Assembly (NCBI GenBank): GCA_012961925.1
Contig: DTYK01000039.1
Location: forward strand, 1-15,338
Direction: 5' to 3'
Source of the DNA: Candidatus Latescibacterota bacterium
GTDB taxonomy: Bacteria; Latescibacterota; MVCY01; DTYK01
Length of the DNA: 15,338 nucleotides
Made by a program: the position numbers and the translations under genes. The notes beneath the pieces are model-generated. The model ran no database searches. It was not told where the DNA came from and was given only the letters and a program-made list of their open reading frames with translations. Shown piece after piece: positions 7,427 to 13,901 of this stretch (position 1 is the stretch's first letter; the number at the start of each line of letters is the position of its first letter).

Positions 7427-9106
7427 ATGAGAAGAACTTTGTTGTTCGCCGCTCTGGTTTCTGCCCTGGGCTTTAGTGGGACAGGGCTGGCCAATGCCCA
7501 CCCCTATGCCATTGTGGTGCGTGAGATGACAATAGATGAATACCCGGAGTGGAAGGCGGTCGTCGATGCGCTTCAGCAAAAACATAATGGCGAAATAGTT
7601 ACGTACAGCACAAGCGTTGGGGAGGTAGTGGACCAGTTGCGCCAGATAGCCCCAACGCATATCGCCTTTGTGGTCAGGCCGGAGGAGGCAAGCTCCACGT
7701 ATGTGGTGAAGGTTAGCAGGCTCACAAGGCAATTGGACGATGATCCATACGGTGACGCAATCTGGGGGATTGTGACGGGCTATACTCCCGAGGATGCCCT
7801 CAGGATTGTGAGCATCGATGGATTCAGGGTGAGGAACGTTTTGGCCGGAACAGGTGCCGGATGGCTCCCCTACGTTAAACAGGGCATAACCACCTCGGAG
7901 GCCGATTACGGCCGAATGTGGGTGAAGGAATCCGGCAGTGAGATAGTTGAGATCTCGGGCCCCACGGATCGGACTGAGTTTCTTGTGGAGAAACTCAATA
8001 CAAACACCTTCGACATCTTCATAACCAGTGGCCACGCTAACGTCGACAATTGGCAGCTCCACTACCCGGATCCTGGACTGGAGGGTTTCTTCAGATCGTG
8101 GGAAGGACAGGTTTATGGAGACCCCTATGAAGGGCCGGACGTCCCTGTAAACTCCACAAATCCCAAGATATATTTTGGGCTGGGCAACTGTTACATAGGG
8201 AGAATTGCCGACATGAACTCGATGGTTCTTGCATGGATCCACAGCGGGGGAGCATATCTGTTCACGGGCTATGTAACCCTGGAAGGCGAACACAGCTATC
8301 AACTCGGTGGGATACCTGCTTATTTCTTCGTCCAGAGCCATTATACCTGGCCTGAGGCGTTCTTTGCCAACAATCAGGCCCTTCTTTTTGACAGGGAGAA
8401 TGGTATAGCGGAGATCTTTAGCTTCGATAAGGACGGAGGTGCACTCTATGGTGATCCCGCCCTGGACGTACGGGTGGACCCGGTCAGGGATCCCCTTTAT
8501 GAAACACAGATAACCGTCAGTCCTGGGACAGAGAGGGATACCGTGACGGTGAAGATCAGGATGAACGAAGAGGGGACACCAGGTTTTAATGGCAAATGGG
8601 GCAATAGACACCCGGTCATTCTCTTCGACTTCCGGGCAGAAGATCCACAGATCGAATACACGGATGCATACGAGGCGGTGGTGACAGAGAATTTCGCATT
8701 GATGTACGTCTGGAAACAGGGAGATCCACTCCTTGGTGAAGGGGAGGAGAGGGAGGTGGTCTTCACAGCCACCGGTCCGATAGTTACTGCAGTGGAGGAG
8801 CAACACTTCGTAGACACAGTCAGCCCGAGCACGTTCGTCCTTCTTCAGAACTACCCCAATCCCTTCAATAGCCAGACCGTGATAAGCTACAGGCTATCAG
8901 ACGAGACACATGTCATCCTCAGGGTGTACGATGTTAACGGGCGTCTGGTCCGTACCCTTGTTGATGGAGAACAGTCTCCGGGCTATCACACGCTCGCATG
9001 GAATGCGAAAGACGAGTCGGGGGTGGAGGTTGCTTCCGGAGTCTACCTCTACCGCCTCCGGGCGGGAGGCCTTTCCAGCACAAGGAGGATGGTCTTGCTG
9101 AGATAG
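7427..9106 (+). CDS. secreted C25/caspase-fold-like protein with C-terminal sorting domain
   Basis: This 559-residue exported protein starts at ATG 7427 behind GGAGG (7418-7422). The signal peptide runs to about 'LANA' (24). The N-terminal half recalls peptidase family C25 (gingipain, clan CD): a 'HPYAIVV' strand, 'DDDPYGDAIWGIVTGYT' (104-120), 'FDIFITSGHAN' with H203 and 'KIYFGLGNCYIGRI' with C255. Next come 'HSGGAYLFTGY' (272-282) and the 'GDPALDVRV' (342-350) ending seen in such domains. H203 and C255 are candidate catalytic residues, though the sequences around them are not canonical gingipain motifs. Residues 360-450 look like an Ig-like beta domain. The end (about 468-559) is a PNPF-type sorting/FlgD-like Ig domain: 'LLQNYPNPFNSQTVISY', 'VYDVNGRLVRTLV', 'SGVYLYRL' and basic 'RRMVLLR'. 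In type IX secretion lineages this tail directs export and surface attachment. Protease activity is inferred. Confidence 0.75.
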   Translation: MRRTLLFAALVSALGFSGTGLANAHPYAIVVREMTIDEYPEWKAVVDALQQKHNGEIVTYSTSVGEVVDQLRQIAPTHIAFVVRPEEASSTYVVKVSRLTRQLDDDPYGDAIWGIVTGYTPEDALRIVSIDGFRVRNVLAGTGAGWLPYVKQGITTSEADYGRMWVKESGSEIVEISGPTDRTEFLVEKLNTNTFDIFITSGHANVDNWQLHYPDPGLEGFFRSWEGQVYGDPYEGPDVPVNSTNPKIYFGLGNCYIGRIADMNSMVLAWIHSGGAYLFTGYVTLEGEHSYQLGGIPAYFFVQSHYTWPEAFFANNQALLFDRENGIAEIFSFDKDGGALYGDPALDVRVDPVRDPLYETQITVSPGTERDTVTVKIRMNEEGTPGFNGKWGNRHPVILFDFRAEDPQIEYTDAYEAVVTENFALMYVWKQGDPLLGEGEEREVVFTATGPIVTAVEEQHFVDTVSPSTFVLLQNYPNPFNSQTVISYRLSDETHVILRVYDVNGRLVRTLVDGEQSPGYHTLAWNAKDESGVEVASGVYLYRLRAGGLSSTRRMVLLR

Positions 9107-9169
9107 GGTCCCGAGGCGTCAGGTTGTTATAATAATACTGAGGAAGGAGGTTCATTGCTTTTTTGACCT

Positions 9170-10162
9170 ATGCCTGCAAATCTTCCACCGGAGTACTTTG
9201 AGGTTGAAAAGAGATACAGGTTTGCCAAGACCGCCGAGGAGAAGATAGCGATCCTCCAAGAGATGCTCGCCGTTATGCCCAAGCATAAGGGGACGGAGAG
9301 GCTCGAGGGGGATCTGAAGGCAAAGATCGCTAAACTGAAGAGGCAGAGCCAGAGGAGGCCTGCCTCCGGGAAGAGGGCCGACCTATACCACATTGAAAAG
9401 GAAGGTGCCGGCCAGGTCGTACTTGTGGGGACTCCCAATGTGGGAAAGTCCAGCATCGTCGGGGCACTTACAAATGCAACTCCTGAGATTGCCCCTTATC
9501 CCTTCACCACACGAAGGCCCCTGGTCGGCATGATGCCTTTTGAAGATATCCAGATCCAGCTGGTTGATACACCTCCTGTAACGGGTGATTTCAGAGAGTG
9601 GAGGCTGCTTCAGGTCGTTGTAAACTCCGATCTGATCCTGCTTACCCTGGATCTTGGAAGCGATGATGTGCTGGGGCAGGTCGAGGCCGTTATAGATAGG
9701 CTGCGGCGTTGGAACATCGCACTCAGCTCAAGGCAACCGGAGGAGGTCCCTGATGATGGGAAGACGCACAAAAGTGCCATAATCGTCGGGAATAAAAGCG
9801 ATATGGAAGGGGCAGAAGAAAGTCTCAGAACGATAAAGGGCCTTTATGCAGATAGGTTTCCTGTAATCTCCATCTCTGCAAAGAATGGTCATGGGCTGGA
9901 AGAGCTGAAGCGCCGTATTTATAAGGAGCTGGACATCGTTCGTATCTACACGAAGGCGCCGGGTAGACCAGTAGACCGAACCGAGCCGATAATCCTTAGG
10001 CGTGGAGAAACGGTGATGGATGCGGCTATAGCCATCCATAAGGACTTTGCCAGCAAACTCAAGTATGCCAGGCTATGGGGATCGGATAAATTCGACGGGC
10101 AGAGGGCGGAGAGAGATCATGTTCTCAAAGATGGGGATATCGTTGAGTTCCATATACGGTGA
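9170..10162 (+). CDS. DRG/Obg-family GTPase with C-terminal TGS domain
   Basis: This 330-residue cytoplasmic P-loop GTPase belongs to the TRAFAC translation-factor-related Obg/DRG group and is probably ribosome- or RNA-associated. The helical N-terminus opens with 'MPANLPPEYFEVEKRY' and contains 'KHKGTERLEGDLKAKI', typical of DRG-like proteins. The G motifs are G1 'GTPNVGKSS' (87-95), G2 'PFTT' (111-114), G3 'DTPP' (123-126), G4 'NKSD' (198-201) and G5 'SAK' (236-238). The TGS domain fills about 256-330 and includes 'SDKFDGQRAERDHVLKDGD'. G3 has proline where DxxG normally has glycine. A TGA at 9164-9166 rules out an upstream start, and the family-like 'MPANL' supports ATG 9170. However, the only good Shine-Dalgarno (AAGGAGG, 9144-9150) lies about 19 bases away, farther than usual. 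Confidence 0.88.
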   Translation: MPANLPPEYFEVEKRYRFAKTAEEKIAILQEMLAVMPKHKGTERLEGDLKAKIAKLKRQSQRRPASGKRADLYHIEKEGAGQVVLVGTPNVGKSSIVGALTNATPEIAPYPFTTRRPLVGMMPFEDIQIQLVDTPPVTGDFREWRLLQVVVNSDLILLTLDLGSDDVLGQVEAVIDRLRRWNIALSSRQPEEVPDDGKTHKSAIIVGNKSDMEGAEESLRTIKGLYADRFPVISISAKNGHGLEELKRRIYKELDIVRIYTKAPGRPVDRTEPIILRRGETVMDAAIAIHKDFASKLKYARLWGSDKFDGQRAERDHVLKDGDIVEFHIR

Positions 10163-10333
10163 ATTTTAGCAGCCTTAAATTATGAGACCACAGATTACAC
10201 AGATTAACACGAAATTACAAAGACTTAAAAGAATTTTCTGTGAAACTCTGTGTTAATCTGCAGGTAAAAAAGGAAATTTCTACACTATCAAGTTAGTGAA
10301 ATCTCAGATTCAGGTTTTTGATGTGGGTGAGAT
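10163..10333 (+). other. intergenic region upstream of the radical SAM gene
   Basis: The 171-base gap is AT-rich. Besides the CACAGATTA repeat it has a small palindrome, CACTA (10283-10287) with TAGTG (10294-10298). I see no convincing -35/-10 pair or terminator. Confidence 0.3.
10187..10260. repeat. intergenic CACAGATTA-type repeat with inverted arms
   Basis: CAGATTAACAC at 10200-10210 is perfectly inverted as GTGTTAATCTG at 10250-10260, around a 39-base AT-rich middle. The left arm also contains the tandem units CAGATTACA (10191-10199) and CAGATTAAC (10200-10208). I recall similar ACCACAGATTACACAGATT stretches between genes of many uncultured bacteria, which suggests a dispersed, non-coding repeat. 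No coding potential is seen, and there is no T-tract, so a terminator role is unlikely. Confidence 0.6.
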
Positions 10334-11347
10334 ATGAACAAAGATGTACGCACGACCACTGCCTTGAGGATGTTCGCAAGGGGGCTGAAAAATATCCTTG
10401 TTCAGAAGCCACTTGCAGTCTCCGTTGAGATTACCCATTCCTGTAATGCCAACTGTCGCCACTGTGACAAAGGTGGGGCAAGGGTTGAGTACCTTGCCAC
10501 TCCCGAGCAATACAGGGAAATCTGCAGGGAATTGAACCCCCTCGTGGCTCAGGTGTCAGGGGGAGAGCCATTGCTCAGGGAGGACGTACTGGATGTTGTT
10601 GCTGCACTCAGCAACCTCGATCACCTCCCACTCATCGTATTCGTCTCTAATGGGGCCCTTTTGACGCCTGAAAGGTACCTTCAGCTGAAAAGAACGGGGG
10701 TTGACCAGTTCTCCATCTCTCTGGATTACCCTGATGAGAGACATGATGAGAACCGGAGGATCCCCGGCCTTTTTCAACATCTTAACCGGATAATTCCGCA
10801 AATAGCAGCTATGGGATTTAACGACATAACTCTCATCAGCGTTATCAGAAGGGGAAACATAGATGACCTCTACGCCCTGGCCCAGAAGGCAGCGGAATGG
10901 GGTGTGTCAATAAACTTCAGCGCATACACCAGGTTGAGAACAGGGGATCCCGAACACTTCATATTCTCCAAGGAAGACCTACAGCGGCTACACCGGGCTA
11001 TACGGAGGCTGGTCCAGTTTAAGAGGGAGACCGGAAGGATCATCACGTCGGAGTCTGTTCTTTACAGGTATTACAAGTTCTTCAAAGACAATGGTATTAC
11101 GAACTGTCGGTCAGGACGTCGCCATCTGGTCATTAATCCGGATGGATCCATAGCTCCTTGCGCTATGTATCAGATGGGCTACAGGAACCAGCAAGAGTTG
11201 ATTAAGAGGTTTACAAGACGAAACCGATGTGGTGGATGTTACGTAAGTCTCAGGGCAAATACGGAGAAGAGCGTCGGTGAGATGCTCAGGGATTTTGTGA
11301 TCACATATTTCACCATGAAATGGTCTGGATTCGTACGCAGGAATTGA
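10334..11347 (+). CDS. radical SAM protein with SPASM-like C-terminal cysteines
   Basis: This 337-residue protein carries the S-adenosylmethionine radical motif 'SCNANCRHC' (C37, C41, C44), which binds the catalytic [4Fe-4S] cluster. It also has the 'QVSGGEPLLRED' SAM-binding segment (G76-G77-E78) and later barrel strands such as 'LIVFVSNG' and 'QFSISLDYP'. The C-terminal part has C258, C276, C299 and C302 in the pattern 'CRSGRRHLVINPDGSIAPC' followed by 'CGGC'. This matches a SPASM or twitch module holding an auxiliary cluster. Such enzymes mature peptides, modify lipids or process other small substrates. The next gene, 47 bases on, encodes a flippase-like membrane protein, which favours an envelope lipid or sugar-lipid substrate, but that is inference. 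The start is the ATG at 10334; its ribosome site GGTGAG (10326-10331) is weak and very close. Confidence 0.88.
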   Translation: MNKDVRTTTALRMFARGLKNILVQKPLAVSVEITHSCNANCRHCDKGGARVEYLATPEQYREICRELNPLVAQVSGGEPLLREDVLDVVAALSNLDHLPLIVFVSNGALLTPERYLQLKRTGVDQFSISLDYPDERHDENRRIPGLFQHLNRIIPQIAAMGFNDITLISVIRRGNIDDLYALAQKAAEWGVSINFSAYTRLRTGDPEHFIFSKEDLQRLHRAIRRLVQFKRETGRIITSESVLYRYYKFFKDNGITNCRSGRRHLVINPDGSIAPCAMYQMGYRNQQELIKRFTRRNRCGGCYVSLRANTEKSVGEMLRDFVITYFTMKWSGFVRRN

Positions 11348-11394
11348 TAAGCTTCAACTGGCTTGAAACCTTCTAACTCGACAGGTTGCGGTAA

Positions 11395-12504
11395 TTGTCG
11401 ATCACCATTCAAAAGAGCTCCATATCAGTTGGACTGAGGCTATTTCTGATCCTTACATTGGTGGGTTTTACCATTGTTTTCTATCTGACGGGAACCGGCA
11501 AGACAATGGCGGCCATTGGTGGGTTCAAGGCCGGTTATTTCCTGGTCGCTTTACTCCTCACTCTGGTGGACCTCTCCGTCGGAAGCTTGAGAATCCACAT
11601 TTTCATCGCCAAGATATCAAACAAGCCAAAGAGAACGAGTTTCTGGGACTGTTTTCGGGCCAATCTGGCAAATATCTTCCTGGCGGCTGTCACCCCCTTT
11701 CAGACCGGCGGTGGTGTTGCACAACTTTATATACTCCATCGCGCAGGTATTCCGGTGTCAGGGGCACTATCCGTCAGTGTGGTGAATTTTGTCGCCACAC
11801 TGTTCATACTGCTGTTGGCCGCGATCGGCGCTATGGCCTTTATGCGAGGCTATATGCCCAGCCCGCCTTTCAGACTTGTCCTCAGCTTCAGCTATGTAGT
11901 CTTTTATATTGCCGCAGGTCTTCTCCTCCTCTTCCTTATACGACCCCTCATGTTCGGCCTCGTGGTCAGCACACTCCTTCGGCGGATCGGGGATATGTGG
12001 AGCAGTCAACGCCACAGGTTTCATAGGCTGTCAGAGAGGGCCAACGATTTCATCCACCAATACCGTTCTTATATAGGTTATTATTGGCGGAGCGAGAAGC
12101 TTCTTCTCGTGGTAAACCTCATCCTGACCATTATCCTCTATTTCAACAAATGCCTTATTGGCTTTGTTCTGATCATGGGAATGGATCTTGATCCATATTT
12201 CTTAAAAGTTGTGGCAATCCAGATCATTCTTGTCTTCCTCTTCTATTTTACCCCTACCCCCGGGGCAAGCCTGATTGCAGAGACGAGTACGGCTGCCCTG
12301 ATGTCTGGATTAATTCCATCTTATCTTCTACCGGTCTTTGCTTTACTCTGGCGTTTCTTTACCACCTATTTCAGTGTCATCTTCGGAGGGGTGATCCTGC
12401 TGAGGGAGCTTGGAGCGCCGCTGCGGGAGAAAAACCACGTGCGACGGAGCGAGAAAAACAGATGTGTAGGGCCGGGGTTTATCCCCGGCCGAAAGCTTCC
12501 GTAG
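11395..12504 (+). CDS. flippase-like multi-pass membrane protein (LPG synthase TM / UPF0104 type)
   Basis: This 369-residue inner-membrane protein resembles the transmembrane half of MprF and the AglD/UPF0104 family, linked to lipid or lipid-linked sugar flipping. Hydrophobic segments lie roughly at 13-32, 46-63, 121-145, 160-185, 225-249, 253-270, 273-285 and 321-346. Family hallmarks are 'NIFLAAVTPFQTGGGVAQLYILHRAGI' (93-119) and 'FTPTPGASLIAETS' (285-298). There is no soluble MprF-type aminoacyl-transferase domain. A TAA at 11392-11394 means the start must be at or after 11395, where a TTG is the best candidate; there is only a weak upstream ACAGG. The last residues, 'CVGPGFIPGRKLP', are encoded by an inverted repeat at 12470-12490, so the C-terminus appears extended or replaced by repeat DNA. 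It is probably cotranscribed with the radical SAM gene. Confidence 0.82.
   Translation: MSITIQKSSISVGLRLFLILTLVGFTIVFYLTGTGKTMAAIGGFKAGYFLVALLLTLVDLSVGSLRIHIFIAKISNKPKRTSFWDCFRANLANIFLAAVTPFQTGGGVAQLYILHRAGIPVSGALSVSVVNFVATLFILLLAAIGAMAFMRGYMPSPPFRLVLSFSYVVFYIAAGLLLLFLIRPLMFGLVVSTLLRRIGDMWSSQRHRFHRLSERANDFIHQYRSYIGYYWRSEKLLLVVNLILTIILYFNKCLIGFVLIMGMDLDPYFLKVVAIQIILVFLFYFTPTPGASLIAETSTAALMSGLIPSYLLPVFALLWRFFTTYFSVIFGGVILLRELGAPLREKNHVRRSEKNRCVGPGFIPGRKLP
12470..12490. repeat. perfect inverted repeat inside the 3' end of the flippase-like gene
   Basis: GGCCGGGG (12470-12477) and CCCCGGCC (12483-12490) flank the loop TTTAT. On the + strand it is read as 'GPGFIPG' near the protein's end. I recall GC-rich REP-like elements of the form GGGGTTTATCCCC in other environmental genomes, so it may be a dispersed repeat that has run into the gene. 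There is no following T-tract. Confidence 0.65.
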
Positions 12505-12647
12505 GTTTCTTACGGCTGAAATAAAACCCAAAGGGTAAACTCTTGTATAGGAGTTAATGCTTTAGCATTTCATCCCGCATAAGACGGGACACAGAGCCTG
12601 TAGCTCTTAAAAGAGAGGATAGCCCGAAGCCTTCGCCGAGCCTGTAG
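12499..12647. repeat. cluster of short perfect palindromes upstream of moeA
   Basis: Successive hairpin-forming palindromes follow one another: CCGTA/TACGG (12499-12515), ACCC/GGGT (12526-12536), AACTC/GAGTT (12538-12555), AATGC/GCATT (12556-12569), TCCCG/CGGGA (12573-12589), AGAGC/GCTCT (12593-12607) or the overlapping CTCTT/AAGAG (12604-12615), and CGAAG/CTTCG (12625-12635). The 10-base word GAGCCTGTAG occurs twice, at 12594-12603 and 12638-12647. The stretch is untranslated apart from the first bases. It could be a composite of REP-type repeats, or a structured leader RNA of the moeA pair. I do not recognise a named family. Confidence 0.5.
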
Positions 12648-12663
12648 ATGTGGGGATGAAAGC

Positions 12664-13890
12664 ATGCCATCCGAATTCCTTCAGACTGTGACCCGTGAAA
12701 AGGCACAGATTATGATAAGGGAAGCTGTAAGGTACCCGATGCCTCCGGAGACTGTGGAGCTGGACCGGGCGCCCGGGAGAATACTTGCAGTGGATATCAC
12801 AGCACCGGAGGATTATCCCGCTTTCCCGCGGTCAACAATGGATGGCTATGCCGTCGTGGCCAGCGATACCTTCAGGGCCACCGAGACCAAGCCGGTGAAG
12901 TTGAAGGTTATGGGCGAGGTTCCCATGGGTAAACTCCCCCAGAAAAGGCTCACTCCAGGAAGAGCAGTCCGTATCTCCACAGGAGGTGCCCTGCCGGAGG
13001 GGGCGAACGCTGTGCTGATGCTCGAGTATACAGAGGAGAAGACTTCTGGAGAACTGCTGGTGAGCCGGCCTGTTCCGCCTGGCGCAAACGTTATCGCCCA
13101 GGGAGGGGATATGAAGGAGGGGGAGGAGATACTGAAAGAGGGGACGAGACTTAGGGCCCAACATTTGGGTGTCCTGGCAGGGTTGGGGATGACAATGCTC
13201 CAGGTCAGACGTAAGCCTGTAGTCTCCATAATCGCCACCGGTGATGAACTTGTGCCGGCCGGAAAAGTCCCATCTCATGGGCAGATAAGAGATGTCAACT
13301 CCCACACGCTCGCAGCCCAGATAATTCAAACGGGAGGCCAGCCCTGTTTTCTTGGTCTGGCACCTGACGATGCACAGATCCTGAGAGAGAGGTTAGAAGA
13401 GGGGATTGATAGATCGGAGCTGGTGGTCATATCCGGTGGAAGCTCCATAGGAGCTAGGGACATCACCCTTGAGGCCATACGTGACCTGGGCGGCAGGACA
13501 CTCATTCATGGCGTTGCAGTAAAACCGGGCAAACCCACGATCGTCGCTGAGTTGGATGGAAAGTTGCTCTTCGGCTTACCGGGGCACCCGATGTCGTCAT
13601 TCGTCAGCTTCATCCTTTTCGTCAGAACCGCATTGCTGGAGCTTTTGGCTGCGACGGATTTCCAATTAGAGATTGAAGCGGCTCTGGCAGAGGATGTGTA
13701 CTCCAGGTCCGGCCGTGAGGAGTGGATCCCTGCACGATTGGAGCAGAAGGATGATGGACTGTTGGCAATCCCCCTTGTAACTCCTTCCGCAAGGCTTTAC
13801 CCCCTCGCCATGGCGGTGGGTTTAATCAGGGTAGCCCAGAATATGGAGGGGATGACCAAAGGTGAGAAGGTGAGAGTGGTGTTGATCTGA
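12664..13890 (+). CDS. moeA: molybdopterin molybdotransferase (MoeA), canonical copy
   Basis: MoeA inserts molybdate (or tungstate) into adenylated molybdopterin to make the active cofactor, in the cytoplasm. The 408 residues match the family length and order. They include 'STMDGYAV' with D60, 'RISTGGALPEGANAVLMLEY' with T106 and E121, and 'ATGDELVPAG' with D194-E195. Further on come 'GQIRDVNS', 'APDD' (235-236), 'SGGSSIGARD' (257-266), 'GVAVKPGKP' (283-291) and 'GLPGHPMSS'. All usual active-site motifs are present. The start at ATG 12664 has GGGGA (12652-12656) at suitable spacing. The gene lies directly after the palindrome cluster and 11 bases before a second moeA-type gene, so the two should form an operon. 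Arginine is encoded by AGR in 20 of 29 cases. Confidence 0.94.
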   Translation: MPSEFLQTVTREKAQIMIREAVRYPMPPETVELDRAPGRILAVDITAPEDYPAFPRSTMDGYAVVASDTFRATETKPVKLKVMGEVPMGKLPQKRLTPGRAVRISTGGALPEGANAVLMLEYTEEKTSGELLVSRPVPPGANVIAQGGDMKEGEEILKEGTRLRAQHLGVLAGLGMTMLQVRRKPVVSIIATGDELVPAGKVPSHGQIRDVNSHTLAAQIIQTGGQPCFLGLAPDDAQILRERLEEGIDRSELVVISGGSSIGARDITLEAIRDLGGRTLIHGVAVKPGKPTIVAELDGKLLFGLPGHPMSSFVSFILFVRTALLELLAATDFQLEIEAALAEDVYSRSGREEWIPARLEQKDDGLLAIPLVTPSARLYPLAMAVGLIRVAQNMEGMTKGEKVRVVLI

Positions 13891-13901
13891 ACGGGTTTTG
13901 G

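Noticed and set aside
7337..8806. Long antisense reading frame (about 489 codons) on the - strand
   Set aside because: It lies opposite a + strand gene with a ribosome site, signal peptide and recognisable domains. Its translation shows no coherent domain, so it is a codon-bias shadow.
9128..9133. TATAAT before the GTPase gene as a promoter
   Set aside because: It is a perfect -10 hexamer, but the position about 17 bases upstream reads AGGGTC, with no -35 resemblance. In AT-rich sequence a lone hexamer is weak evidence.
12470..12647. CRISPR array or integron attC sites
   Set aside because: There are no regularly spaced identical repeats, no spacers, and no cas or integrase gene. The palindromes all differ in sequence.
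12505..12663. Molybdenum-cofactor riboswitch upstream of moeA
   Set aside because: The position is suggestive, but the region consists of independent short hairpins and I cannot find the multi-stem Moco motif. A covariance-model search with the Rfam Moco family would decide.
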